A DNA stretch of 64,000 nucleotides from Paracoccaceae bacterium. GTDB taxonomy: Bacteria > Pseudomonadota > Alphaproteobacteria > Rhodobacterales > Rhodobacteraceae. Each line of letters starts with the position of its first letter. Within the stretch, counting starts at the first letter, position 1. Made by a program: the position numbers and the translations under genes. The stretch lies in assembly GCA_014323785.1 (NCBI GenBank), contig JACONJ010000058.1:1-64000 (forward strand), in the 5' to 3' direction. The notes beneath the pieces are model-generated. The model saw nothing but the letters and a program-made list of their open reading frames with translations, was not told the DNA's origin and ran no database searches. This document shows, one piece after another, positions 48,108-57,774 of this stretch.

Positions 48108-50572
48108 CGCGGAACCAGAACCGTGATGCCGATGTTGCCCGCGCGCGCCAGATCTGGGTCAAGCGACATGGGGATATATTCCCCCCGCCGCCAAAGCACC
48201 CCCAGATCATCGTAATGCGGGCTCAGTGGATGGCCGGATTGGCCTGTGGCTGTGATGAAAACGGAACTGTCGGGATCCGCGAAATCATAGACGCCGCGAT
48301 AACCTGCGGAATGGGTATTCAGAAACGGATCCGGCAGGGTGCCGGATGTTGCGGCGCGGTTCAGGGTGAAATCCCCGCCCGAGATAGGCTGACGGATATT
48401 CACCAGCCAGGAAAAAAGTGCTGTATCTCCCAGCACTTGATGGTTATGACGTGCCTCATGCGCGGCCCCCCATTGCCAGCTTTCTACTTCGGGGCCATAC
48501 CTCTCTTCCAGCCATTGCAAGGCATCATCCAGTGCCAGCCGCGCGATATCGGTGCAGGTTTCGCGCGTGGTCGAAGGGCGGATATCACACCAGATCGCCG
48601 CGCCGTCGATATCGCGAAACACCCGCTCGATGAACAAGGGGTCTAGCTTCATGAATTCATTGGCAAGCGGCCCTATCTCGTCACGGATCAGCCTCTGTTG
48701 CAATTCCAGCATCCAGGCGGCATAAATCAGCGGTTCGGGCAGATGTTCGTTCATCTCACCGTTCCAGTCCGAAAGCAGGTCAAGCGCCTGCCGTTGCCGA
48801 TGTTCGGGTGTGCCCTCGGGCACGGCCGGACCTGACAGCCAAAGGTTCCGCGCCACCAGGGGAAGCAGGTTGCGGGCCGCCGCCGAGAGCGTATCAAGCT
48901 GCGCTTCGATGAAACTGTCACGGGTATGAACCCGGCGCGCTTGCATCAGCCGTTCCCACCGCATCACGCGCTGAGAATCGCCCCAGGCATAAGAGACATG
49001 CAGCGGGAACTCCCGGTCGATGATCTTGTTGTTGGTGTTGCCGACGATCCCGCCTTCGGGGTTCACAAAACCGGGATTGGTGGAATACTGCATTACGCCC
49101 TGCCATCGGTTCCCGGGCAGCCAGCCGGGTGTCGGAATGCGCCCCTTGCTTTGGTGCCAGGGCAAGCGCCATGGCATATGCCCAATGGTTTGCAAGGCGA
49201 TGGTGCCGTCTGCATCGGCAAGCGTCAGGTTCTGCGAAGGCGCAACGAAACTCTCACCCGCGGCCAGCCCGTCCCTCACGGAGGCAGCGCGCATCAGCTC
49301 CAACCCGGTCTGGATTGAGGTATTCTGATCGCTAAGTGCCGTCCATGCCATAGACATGACGTGACCGGCGGGCGTGATCGTGCCCGTATTCCACGCATCA
49401 GGTGGCAGGACCGGGCCACTCCCTGTCCAGCGCAGGGTCACAGTCACTGGCGGGGCATTGGCCACGTCTATGATCGAGCGGCGGGTTCTGAATGTCGCCC
49501 AGCCCTCGGGCGTCTGGTATTGGGCTTGATTCTCGGGGTTGAGTCGTTCCACATAAAGGTCGATGTCGTCCATGTAAGACGCGGTGAGTCCCCATCCCAA
49601 CCGTTCCGAGCGGCCTGAGAGGATAACCGGCATGCCGGGGATTGTTGCACCGATCACGCCGCCGGTGCCGAGTTCCAGCCGCGCCAGATACCAGATCGTC
49701 GGCGCGGTCAGTGCCAGATGCGGATCATTGGCCAGAAGTGTGCCCCCCGTGACTGAGCGCATGGGAGAGGCAGCCCAGGCGTTGGAAGCACCGCCAAGAC
49801 CTCGTGGCGAAGCAGGGTAGAGTGCATCGTGCGGCGGGCTGGTATTGTCCGCGAACCGCGGCATCGGCGCACCGATCAATGTGGCGTATTCCGGTAGGGC
49901 CGCGGTGCCATCGCCGGGAACATCGGGCATCAAATCGGCAAGGCGGGCGGGGTCGTCCAGAATCAAAGAGGCGCGGGCGCGCAACACCTCCTCCTCATGG
50001 TGGGTGGCCAATTGCAGTGCCATCGTATTGCTCACCGCGATACTGTCAGCCGGTCGCCAGGGGGAAATTTCGGGCGTGAACAGAAGCAATTCCGGTGCGC
50101 CGCGGCCCAGGGCTTCATCATTCACCAGATGCAGCCAGGCATTGACACCATCGGCATACGCCTCCAGCGCGGCCATGGTCTCGGGGGATTGCGCATCAAC
50201 GGACCGGCTGGCATGCCCGTACAAGTCCAGCCGCCGAAGCAGGATGTCGATCTCCAAGGTGCGTTCACCGAACAGTTCCGACAAGCGTCCCTGAGCTGTC
50301 CTTCGCAGCATAAGCATTTGCCACAGCCGGTCCTGGGCGTGGACAAAGCCAAGCCCATAGAACACATCCGCATCGGTTTGCCCGAAGATATGGGGTACAT
50401 TGGCGTTGGTGCGAACAATCTCTACCGGGGCGGTTATCCCCTCAACCTTCCAATCGGCGTTGTAGTCGGGCAAGCTGCGGGCGACCATCCACCAGGCGAC
50501 ACAAATCACCGTCACAGCCAAGGCCACCGCAACGCTTCCTATGCGCACCAGCCAGCGAAGGAAAACGGCCAT
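48104..50572 (-). CDS. Penicillin acylase family (Ntn-hydrolase) protein
   Basis: An 822-aa precursor. The N-terminus has a membrane or signal helix (VRIGSVAVALAVTVICVAWWMV). The predicted alpha chain begins NVPHIFGQTDADVFYGLGFVHAQDRLWQM, and the nucleophilic Ser that would start the beta chain lies in GGASNAWA near residue 265. Downstream are the conserved ANDPHL and the Asn-containing GNTNNKI. The family cleaves amide bonds: beta-lactam side chains, acyl-homoserine lactones or other N-acyl compounds. The natural substrate cannot be predicted; quorum-signal acylase is one option. The start is the third residue of the ORF-track frame (50572) or two codons earlier. Confidence 0.87.
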   Translation of the reverse strand: MAVFLRWLVRIGSVAVALAVTVICVAWWMVARSLPDYNADWKVEGITAPVEIVRTNANVPHIFGQTDADVFYGLGFVHAQDRLWQMLMLRRTAQGRLSELFGERTLEIDILLRRLDLYGHASRSVDAQSPETMAALEAYADGVNAWLHLVNDEALGRGAPELLLFTPEISPWRPADSIAVSNTMALQLATHHEEEVLRARASLILDDPARLADLMPDVPGDGTAALPEYATLIGAPMPRFADNTSPPHDALYPASPRGLGGASNAWAASPMRSVTGGTLLANDPHLALTAPTIWYLARLELGTGGVIGATIPGMPVILSGRSERLGWGLTASYMDDIDLYVERLNPENQAQYQTPEGWATFRTRRSIIDVANAPPVTVTLRWTGSGPVLPPDAWNTGTITPAGHVMSMAWTALSDQNTSIQTGLELMRAASVRDGLAAGESFVAPSQNLTLADADGTIALQTIGHMPWRLPWHQSKGRIPTPGWLPGNRWQGVMQYSTNPGFVNPEGGIVGNTNNKIIDREFPLHVSYAWGDSQRVMRWERLMQARRVHTRDSFIEAQLDTLSAAARNLLPLVARNLWLSGPAVPEGTPEHRQRQALDLLSDWNGEMNEHLPEPLIYAAWMLELQQRLIRDEIGPLANEFMKLDPLFIERVFRDIDGAAIWCDIRPSTTRETCTDIARLALDDALQWLEERYGPEVESWQWGAAHEARHNHQVLGDTALFSWLVNIRQPISGGDFTLNRAATSGTLPDPFLNTHSAGYRGVYDFADPDSSVFITATGQSGHPLSPHYDDLGVLWRRGEYIPMSLDPDLARAGNIGITVLVPR

Positions 50573-50705
50573 CAGCACAAAGCCCCAAGATCGAACAGAG
50601 GCGTGTTACCTCCCCCTTTTGATCCTAGCGGGAATTCCTGCGGAACGCAAAGCGGGCCGACGCGGATACCCCGCCGTCAAGGCGGGCGAGACGCCGCCGT
50701 CTGGC

Positions 50706-51263
50706 TTAGGGGATGATACGGCGGTAGAGTGTGCCTTTCAAAGAGGCCCCGGCTATCAAGCCTGCCTGGCCGTAGACTACGGCGATCACCGGATCAAGCA
50801 GGGTTGTGGTGTCGACCCCAAGACTGGCCCCCTGATTGGTCACAGCATATTTCACATCTGCCCCGACAGACCAGCCAGAGGAACTGCGGAACTCGCTTAA
50901 CGCCTCTTCGGTCATGAAGAAAAGGGTATGGGCGTATTGCTGTACACCGCCCTGAAGGCCAAACGTGGCCGAGGCAGCACGGTAGTAATCCACGGTCGCG
51001 CCATTAATCCGCAATGCACCGCGCCCGTAGGAGCCGCCGAGGAAGAACCCAGCCTCAGTAATCAGGGGTATGACCAGCATGCCAGCGGCGTTAAAGGCCA
51101 GCTCCTGTGTGCCAGGCACCTGTTCATACATGAAGTTGATCGCAGAATCGACGCGTGCGTCGATCCGTTGTGATGCAGGGGAGCCAACACCGTTGCCGCA
51201 TGCGGCAAGCGGCAGGGCCGCGGCACTCAACAGCACGAAATTCCGTCGGGACAGATCACTCAT
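50706..51263 (-). CDS. SYLF (Ysc84) domain lipoprotein
   Basis: About 185 aa. The N-terminus MSDLSRRNFVLLSAAALPLAAC combines an SRRNF Tat-like motif and a lipobox LAAC, so it is probably exported folded and lipidated. The rest is a Ysc84/SYLF domain (AGMLVIPLITEAGFFLGGSYGRGAL, QYAHTLFFMTEEALSEFRSS, VIAVVYGQAGLIAGASLKG), which in eukaryotes binds phosphoinositides. Bacterial members are periplasmic lipoproteins of uncertain role. It stands alone between the acylase gene and hemB, same strand. Confidence 0.85.
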   Translation of the reverse strand: MSDLSRRNFVLLSAAALPLAACGNGVGSPASQRIDARVDSAINFMYEQVPGTQELAFNAAGMLVIPLITEAGFFLGGSYGRGALRINGATVDYYRAASATFGLQGGVQQYAHTLFFMTEEALSEFRSSSGWSVGADVKYAVTNQGASLGVDTTTLLDPVIAVVYGQAGLIAGASLKGTLYRRIIP

Positions 51264-51404
51264 TGTCATTTCCGCCTTATGTCACGTTTCCATGTGCCGG
51301 ACTCCGGGACACTCCGGGGCCAGTTTCGTTGCCATCCTACGCGCAATCACGTTTGCTGTCATCCGGAAAACCCGGTATTCTGCGTGACTTTGCCGATCCA
51401 GACT

Positions 51405-52403
51405 CTAAGCGTTGAGGATTCGTGCCACGCGCGGTGCGAAATAGGTCAGCACACCATCACAGCCCGCCCGACGAAACCCCATCAGGCTTTCCAGCATCAC
51501 CTGTTCACCGTCCAGCCACCCATTTGCGGCGGCGGCCTTGATCATCGCGTATTCCCCTGACACCTGATAGGCATAGGTTGGTGCACCGAAACGCTCCTTC
51601 ACCTCCCGGCAGATGTCCAGATAGGGCAGGCCGGGTTTGATCATGACCATATCAGCCCCCTCGCGCAAATCCCGCTCGACGCATCTTAGTGCCTCTTGCC
51701 GATTCAGCGGGTCGATCTGATATGTTTTCTTGTCGCCCTTCAGCGCACCCGATGCGCCAACGGCATCGCGGAACGGCCCGTAGAAGGCACTTGCATATTT
51801 CGCGGCATAGGACATGATCGTGAGGTTTACATAGCCCTCTGCCTCCAGTGCATCGCGCAGCGCACCGATCCGGCCGTCCATCATATCAGACGGGCCCAGA
51901 ATATCCGCGCCTGCCCTGGCCTGGGCCTGGGCCATCTTGACCAGTGCCTCCACCGTTTCGTCATTCGCGATGATCCCGTCGCGAACGATCCCGTCGTGGC
52001 CGTGGGCATTATAGGGGTCAAGCGCAATATCTGTCATTACCGCGATATCCGGGGCGGCATCCTTGATGGCGCGGATCGCGCGGTTCGCCAGGTTGTCGGG
52101 GTTCCATGCCTCTTCGCAGAGCGCGGTCTTCAGGGCGGGATCAGTATAGGGAAAGATACAGATCGCCGGAATACCCAGGCCCTGCGCCTCTTTTGCGGCT
52201 TTGACCAGCAGATCGATGCTTAGCCGGTACACCCCGGGCATCGAGGCCACGGCGTCCCGCTCGCTGGTGCCGTCGCGCACGAAGACCGGCCAGATCAGGT
52301 CATGCACTGACAGTTCGGTTTCCCGGGTCAGGTTGCGCAATGCTGCATCAGAGCGCGTGCGGCGGAACCGGGTGCGGGGGAAGGGGCCTTGATTCGCGGG
52401 CAT
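51405..52403 (-). CDS. hemB: Delta-aminolevulinic acid dehydratase (porphobilinogen synthase)
   Basis: A 332-aa enzyme condensing two 5-aminolevulinate molecules to porphobilinogen for heme and, where present, bacteriochlorophyll. The Schiff-base Lys is in MVMIKPGLPYLDI, with the other active Lys preceding it in the KKTYQIDP region. The metal site reads DIALDPYNAHGHDG with no cysteines, so this is the Mg2+-type rather than the Zn2+-type enzyme. It is divergent from mfd across a 462-bp region with a repeat. Confidence 0.96.
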   Translation of the reverse strand: MPANQGPFPRTRFRRTRSDAALRNLTRETELSVHDLIWPVFVRDGTSERDAVASMPGVYRLSIDLLVKAAKEAQGLGIPAICIFPYTDPALKTALCEEAWNPDNLANRAIRAIKDAAPDIAVMTDIALDPYNAHGHDGIVRDGIIANDETVEALVKMAQAQARAGADILGPSDMMDGRIGALRDALEAEGYVNLTIMSYAAKYASAFYGPFRDAVGASGALKGDKKTYQIDPLNRQEALRCVERDLREGADMVMIKPGLPYLDICREVKERFGAPTYAYQVSGEYAMIKAAAANGWLDGEQVMLESLMGFRRAGCDGVLTYFAPRVARILNA

Positions 52404-52865
52404 CCAGGGGCCTTGTCGGACGGGTGATATTTTTCATAAAACATGACACATGATCTGCGGCATATCAAAGCTGAAAACATCTATGCGCAACAATCATGAG
52501 GGGTATGGGGGGCCGAATTATATCGCTGCCATATGGGTATGGCAGCAATGGGTATAACCATCCTTGGACTTGTGCGCCCTGTGTTGAGCAGCGGTGGCCA
52601 TGCCGCTGGCGATGTGAGTATAACCATCCTTGGACTTGTGCGCCCTGTGTTGAATATCGTGTCGGTTTCGGGCCTGTGGTCTACGGCCAGCCATCGGGCG
52701 CTGGGTGTCCTATGACGTGGTGCAACGCACCTTCAGTTAAAGATCGCGATCTTCTGGATTTATCACCACCTTCTGCGGCATGTGTACGAATATGCAGATC
52801 GAACCGCGGCTGGGGGGGGGCATCCACTTGACACGGGAACGCGGTGCGGTAAGTGACGCCGCAGA
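52404..52865. other. 462-bp divergent region between hemB and mfd
   Basis: This holds the hemB and mfd promoters and a pair of perfect 36-bp direct repeats. Short plus-strand frames cross the repeats but have no clear start signals, and I do not consider them genes. Confidence 0.6.
52552..52653. repeat. Two perfect 36-bp direct repeats separated by 30 bp
   Basis: Copies at 52552-52587 and 52618-52653, beginning GTATAACCATCCTTGG and ending CCCTGTGTTGA, are identical. The spacing equals that of a type II CRISPR repeat-spacer-repeat, but only two copies exist and no cas gene is in view. A recent 66-bp duplication that has lost identity in its unique half, or paired regulatory elements, is more likely. 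Confidence 0.9.
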
Positions 52866-55800
52866 ATGACTGGCAGCTTTCCCCACATCCTGACCGGCGG
52901 TGCACCCGAGGGATTCGACGCCGCGCTTGTCCTTGACGAGCTGGCCAAGGGCGAAGAAGCAGTTTGCCATGTTGCACGGGATGATAAGCGGCTGGCGACC
53001 ATGGCCCGGGCCATGGCCTTTTTTGAGCCTTCTGTGCCGGTGCTGCAATTCCCCGGGTGGGATTGCCTGCCTTATGATCGCCTGTCACCCAATGCCGAGA
53101 TTTCCGCGGCCCGCCTGGCCACACTGGCGACCTTGGCCGGGGGGCTGAGCGGGCGGTTTGTGCTGCTTGTTACCTTGAATGCTGCAACCCAATACGTGCC
53201 GCCGCGCACACTGCTGCAGAGCGGGGCCTTTTCAGCCGAGGTTGGCAGGCGATTGGATGAGGGCGCACTGAAAGCGTTTCTGGTCCGCATGGGGTTTGCG
53301 CAAAGCCCTACAGTGACAGAACCGGGCAACTATGCCGTGCGCGGGGGTATCATTGATGTCTGGCCGCCGGGCGCGGCGGCACCGGTGCGACTGGACCTGT
53401 TTGGCGACATCCTGGATGGTGCGCGGCGGTTCGATCCAGCCACACAGCGTACAACCGAAACCCTTAGTCGGGTAAACCTCGCTCCGGTCTCAGAGGTGAT
53501 TTTGGATGACGCCGCGATTACCCGATTCCGCCAGAACTACCGCATTGAATTTGGCACTGCGGGCAGCGACGACCCGCTTTACGAGGCTGTCAGCGCGGGC
53601 CGCAAACACGCCGGGGCCGAACACTGGCTGCCGTTCTTCCATGAGCGGCTGGAAACGATTTTTGACTACCTGCCGCGCGCGACCATCACCTTGGATGAAC
53701 GAAACGCAGCGCAGCGGCAGGCGCGATGGGACAGCATCCGCGACCAATATGACACAAGGAAAGAAGCACTTATACAAAAGGGGAGATTCAAGTCGATCTA
53801 CAAGCCATGCCCGCCTGAACAACTCTATCTGGATGACGCGACATGGCGGATGGTCACCGCCAGGCATCGTGTAGTTCAGTTCTCGCCGCTCTCGCAAGCC
53901 AGCGGACCGGGTGTCGTCGATGCCGGCGGCCGGGTCGGCCGCAACTTTGCACCCGAACGAAAGCAGGAAAATATAAGCCTTTTCAAGGCCTTGGCAGATC
54001 ATGTTGAGGAGAGGCGACAGGAGTCGGCGGTAATTATCGCCTCTTGGTCTGACGGTGCGCGGGACCGCTTACAAAGCCTTCTGATCGATGAGGGTCTGGC
54101 CGATGCCAGGCCGATTGCAGATGCCAGAGAGATTTCCGGTATCGGCAGCGTCAACCTTGCTGTCTGGCCCCTGGAGGAGGGCTTCACCGGCGGCGGGCTG
54201 ACCGTGATTTCGGAACAGGATGTGCTGGGCGACCGGCTGATCCGCCCGAAACGCCAGACGCGGCGGGCCGAGAATTATCTGACCGAGGCACAAGCCCTTA
54301 GTCCCGGGGATTTGGTGGTGCATGTGGATCACGGGGTCGGGTGCTATAACGGGTTGGAAACGGTGGCTGCCATGGGTGCACCGCACGAATGCCTGGCACT
54401 GGAATACGCGGGCGGCGACCGGCTGTTCTTGCCGGTGGAAAACATCGAACTGCTCAGCCGGTACGGGCACGAAGAGGGGCTGCTTGACAAACTTGGCGGC
54501 GCGGCGTGGCAGGCCAGAAAGGCCCGGCTGAAAGCGCACATACGCCAGATCGCCGATAAGCTGATTCGGATCGCGGCGGAGCGTGAGTTGCGTTCAGCCC
54601 CGGTGCTGCTCCCCCCCACTGATATGTGGGAAGCCTTTGCCGCAAGGTTCCCGTACGAAGAAACCGACGATCAGTTGAGCGCGACTGCCGATGTGATCGA
54701 AGACCTGGAACGCGGGCGGCCCATGGATCGCCTTGTGGTGGGCGATGTGGGGTTCGGCAAGACCGAGGTTGCGATGCGTGCGGCCTTTGTCGCCGCCGCC
54801 GCAGGTCAGCAGGTCGCGGTGATTGCGCCCACCACGCTTCTGGCACGGCAACATGCCAGAACTTTCACCGAACGGTTCCGGGGATTTCCTTTAAATATCA
54901 GCCAGTTGTCGCGCTTTGTTCCAGCAACTGAGGTCACGCGGACGCGCAGTGGACTGGCCGATGGCAGCGTCGATATCTGTATCGGTACCCATGCGCTTTT
55001 GGCCAAGGGCATCCGGTTCAAAAATCTTGGTCTTCTTATCGTTGACGAGGAACAACGCTTCGGCGTAAACCACAAGGAACGCCTGAAAGAGATGAAATCC
55101 GAGGTGCATGTCCTGACACTTTCGGCCACGCCGATCCCGCGGACCCTGCAAATGTCGCTTTCGGGAGTGCGGGATTTAAGCATGATCGGCACACCGCCCA
55201 TTGACCGCCTGGCGATCCGTACCTATGTCAGTGAATTTGATGCCGTCACCCTGCGCGAGGCCCTACTAAGGGAACATTATCGCGGCGGACAAAGTTTCTA
55301 TGTCGTGCCGCGCATACGGGATTTGCCCGAGATCGAAGAGTTCCTGACGACCCAGGTACCCGAGGTCAGCTATGTCGTGGCCCATGGCCAGATGGCGGCG
55401 AGAGAACTGGATGACCGGATGAACGCCTTTTATGACGGCAAATATGATGTGCTTCTGGCCACAACCATTGTGGAATCGGGCATCGACATCCCAACGGCCA
55501 ACACGATGATCATCCACCGTGCGGATCGCTATGGTCTGGCGCAGCTGTATCAAATCCGGGGGCGTGTGGGGCGCGCGAAAACGCGGGCCTATGCCTATCT
55601 GACAACAAAGCCGCGCGCACCACTGACGCCAGCGGCAGAGAAGCGGTTGCGGCTTCTCGGTTCTCTCGACAGTCTGGGGGTCGGCTTTACCATCGCCAGT
55701 CAGGATCTGGATATCCGGGGTGCTGGCAATATCGTGGGGGAAGAGCAGTCCGGCCATATGCGGGAGGTCGGCTTTGAACTGTACCAATCCATGCTGCAAG

Positions 55801-56306
55801 AGGCGATCACCAGTATCCGTTCGGGTCAGGGAGAAGCGCGGCTGGATGAAGGCGGGCAATGGGCACCGCAGCTCAATCTGGGTGTCCCGATCCTGATCCC
55901 CCAGGCTTATGTCCCTGATCTGGATGTGCGGCTTGGCCTTTATCGACGGCTTAGCCAGTTGACACGCAAGGTGGAGTTGGAAGGCTTTGCCGCCGAGCTG
56001 ATCGACCGGTTTGGAAAATTACCGAAAGAGGTCAACACCCTGCTTCTGGTTATGCGGATCAAGGCGATGTGCAAGCGTGCCAGTATCGCGCGGCTGGATG
56101 CCGGGCCCAAGGGTGCAACCATCCGGTTTCACAACGACACATTCGCCAACCCCGCCGGGCTGGTAGAATTCGTGCAGGATCAGCGCGGGTTGGCCAGGGT
56201 GCGCGACAACAGGATCGTGGTGCACCGCGATTGGACCACAGAGGCCGACAGGATCAAGGGGGCCTTTGCTATTGCGCGGGATTTGGCACAGAAGGCCGCG
56301 GCGTGA
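52866..56306 (+). CDS. mfd: Transcription-repair coupling factor
   Basis: A 1146-aa ATP-dependent translocase that removes RNA polymerase stalled at DNA lesions and recruits UvrA. The UvrB-like N-terminal region includes FPGWDCLPYDRLSPNAEI. The polymerase-interaction domain starts around LSPGDLVVHVDHGVGCYNGL. The RecG-like motor has Walker A VVGDVGFGKTEVAMRA near residue 625, IVDEEQRFG near 726, and the RGRVGRA motif VI. A C-terminal UvrA-binding/autoinhibition domain follows. The length matches the family. No ribosome site is obvious at the ATG. Confidence 0.97.
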   Translation: MTGSFPHILTGGAPEGFDAALVLDELAKGEEAVCHVARDDKRLATMARAMAFFEPSVPVLQFPGWDCLPYDRLSPNAEISAARLATLATLAGGLSGRFVLLVTLNAATQYVPPRTLLQSGAFSAEVGRRLDEGALKAFLVRMGFAQSPTVTEPGNYAVRGGIIDVWPPGAAAPVRLDLFGDILDGARRFDPATQRTTETLSRVNLAPVSEVILDDAAITRFRQNYRIEFGTAGSDDPLYEAVSAGRKHAGAEHWLPFFHERLETIFDYLPRATITLDERNAAQRQARWDSIRDQYDTRKEALIQKGRFKSIYKPCPPEQLYLDDATWRMVTARHRVVQFSPLSQASGPGVVDAGGRVGRNFAPERKQENISLFKALADHVEERRQESAVIIASWSDGARDRLQSLLIDEGLADARPIADAREISGIGSVNLAVWPLEEGFTGGGLTVISEQDVLGDRLIRPKRQTRRAENYLTEAQALSPGDLVVHVDHGVGCYNGLETVAAMGAPHECLALEYAGGDRLFLPVENIELLSRYGHEEGLLDKLGGAAWQARKARLKAHIRQIADKLIRIAAERELRSAPVLLPPTDMWEAFAARFPYEETDDQLSATADVIEDLERGRPMDRLVVGDVGFGKTEVAMRAAFVAAAAGQQVAVIAPTTLLARQHARTFTERFRGFPLNISQLSRFVPATEVTRTRSGLADGSVDICIGTHALLAKGIRFKNLGLLIVDEEQRFGVNHKERLKEMKSEVHVLTLSATPIPRTLQMSLSGVRDLSMIGTPPIDRLAIRTYVSEFDAVTLREALLREHYRGGQSFYVVPRIRDLPEIEEFLTTQVPEVSYVVAHGQMAARELDDRMNAFYDGKYDVLLATTIVESGIDIPTANTMIIHRADRYGLAQLYQIRGRVGRAKTRAYAYLTTKPRAPLTPAAEKRLRLLGSLDSLGVGFTIASQDLDIRGAGNIVGEEQSGHMREVGFELYQSMLQEAITSIRSGQGEARLDEGGQWAPQLNLGVPILIPQAYVPDLDVRLGLYRRLSQLTRKVELEGFAAELIDRFGKLPKEVNTLLLVMRIKAMCKRASIARLDAGPKGATIRFHNDTFANPAGLVEFVQDQRGLARVRDNRIVVHRDWTTEADRIKGAFAIARDLAQKAAA

Positions 56307-56579
56307 GTATTACCCCTGGCGCGTTGTGGAATGGTATTGCCTGAAACTGGCGCACCCGCACGATTCGGCGGGCTGGATGATTCGGTGGCCGGAGGGGTGG
56401 ATGAAAGGGGGTGCGGGCAACGACGGTTGTGATATACCTTTCACAGGTGAGTCCACAAAATCGGCATATCAGGTGCTAAAGTGCTTCCATGCGGCGATTG
56501 GCACTGCTAAGGTGGCGTCACCAAAGCAATCACCGCTGTCCAAAGGGCGGCGGACATTCCTGATAGGGAGGATAACAAT

Positions 56580-57665
56580 ATGGATCGTCGTTCGTTCCTG
56601 AGAACATCCGCGCTTGGTGGCGTGGCAGCTACATCGACGGCACTGGCCGCCCCGGTCTATGCCCAGGGCAACCGGACGCTGACCATGGTCACGTCAGTTC
56701 CCGATGGCTTCGCGATCTTTGATGACGCGGCCACCATGGTGGCCAATGCAATCACCGAGATGACCGATGGCCAACTGACCATCAACAAGATGCCTGCAGG
56801 CAGCCTTGTCGGGGCATTCGAAGTGTTTGACGCGGTGTCTTCGGGCCAGGCGGACCTGTATCACTCGGCCGAATACTACTTCCTGAACCAGCACCCGGCC
56901 TTTGCCTTTTTCACTTCGGTGCCCTTTGGCATGACTGGTGTGGAACTGCTGGCCTGGTACTACCACAAGGGCGGGAGAGAACATCACCACGAGTTAGCAA
57001 GTCTGTTCAACCTTAAGCCGTTTTTGGCCGGTAACACCTCGATGCAGTCCGGTGGCTGGTTCAACGCCGAGATCAACTCGGCCGAAGACCTGCAGGGCCT
57101 GCGCTTCCGTATGCCGGGCCAGGGTGGTCAGGTTCTGGGTCGCCTCGGTGCCTCGGTGCAGACCATACCAGGCGGCGAGATCTATCAGGCACTGGCAAGC
57201 GGTCAGATTGACGGTGCCGAATGGATTGGTCCGTTCGCGGATGAGCGGATGGGCTTCCAGGAAGTGACCAGCATCTATTACACCGCCGGTTTCCATGAAC
57301 CGGGTTCGGCACTTGCGCTGTCGATGAACATGGATGTATGGAACTCGCTGACGTCCGCGCAGCAGCGCGTGGTGGAAGCGGCTGCTGAGGCAACCCACGC
57401 CAATAACATGGGACTGTCCTGGGCCGAAAACGGTGCCGCCCTGGCCCGCCTGCAATCGGCAGGTGTGCAGGTGCGGGAGTTCCCCGATGATGTTTGGGAT
57501 GCGTTCGGCCGCGGTGCCGCGGAAGTCCGTGAAGAGAACATGGGTGATCCGATCTATGCAAAGATCGCAAACAGCTACTTTGCCGCTTTGGCCGAAACCT
57601 CGGCCTGGTGGGAAATTGGCGATGGCGAGTATATCCGCCAACGGAACCGCGTGAACGCGGCCTGA
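56580..57665 (+). CDS. TRAP transporter periplasmic solute receptor (DctP/TakP type)
   Basis: A 361-aa binding protein. The start has GGGAGGA upstream. The signal MDRRSFLRTSALGG is a twin-arginine-like leader ending in APVYAQG. The mature sequence follows the DctP fold, with LRFRMPG carrying the Arg that binds the ligand carboxylate, IPGGEIYQALASGQIDGAEWIGP, and IYYTAGFHEPGSAL. Closest in style are TakP-type receptors for 2-oxo acids, but related ones bind other carboxylates. It is the first gene of a dctPQM operon, followed by a hairpin. Confidence 0.92.
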   Translation: MDRRSFLRTSALGGVAATSTALAAPVYAQGNRTLTMVTSVPDGFAIFDDAATMVANAITEMTDGQLTINKMPAGSLVGAFEVFDAVSSGQADLYHSAEYYFLNQHPAFAFFTSVPFGMTGVELLAWYYHKGGREHHHELASLFNLKPFLAGNTSMQSGGWFNAEINSAEDLQGLRFRMPGQGGQVLGRLGASVQTIPGGEIYQALASGQIDGAEWIGPFADERMGFQEVTSIYYTAGFHEPGSALALSMNMDVWNSLTSAQQRVVEAAAEATHANNMGLSWAENGAALARLQSAGVQVREFPDDVWDAFGRGAAEVREENMGDPIYAKIANSYFAALAETSAWWEIGDGEYIRQRNRVNAA

Positions 57666-57680
57666 CCACCCAGGCTGGTG

Positions 57681-57713
57681 ATCCCGCCCGTCTGCCACTG
57701 GGCCGGGCGGGAT
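57681..57713 (+). promoter_or_regulatory. Intercistronic hairpin between dctP and dctQ
   Basis: ATCCCGCCCG pairs perfectly with CGGGCGGGAT across a 13-nt loop, 16 bp after the receptor stop codon. The position suggests a partial terminator or mRNA-stabilising element that lets the receptor be made in excess over the membrane subunits. Confidence 0.6.
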
Positions 57714-57774
57714 TGAACGATTCATCCGCAGACCGGGCAGGTCAAAGCCTGGCTGCGCATAGGGAGGTTCGGGA

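Noticed and set aside
52533-52715. 60-codon frame with repeated ITILGLVRPVL
   Set aside because: It arises from the 36-bp direct repeat; no ribosome site and weak protein character.
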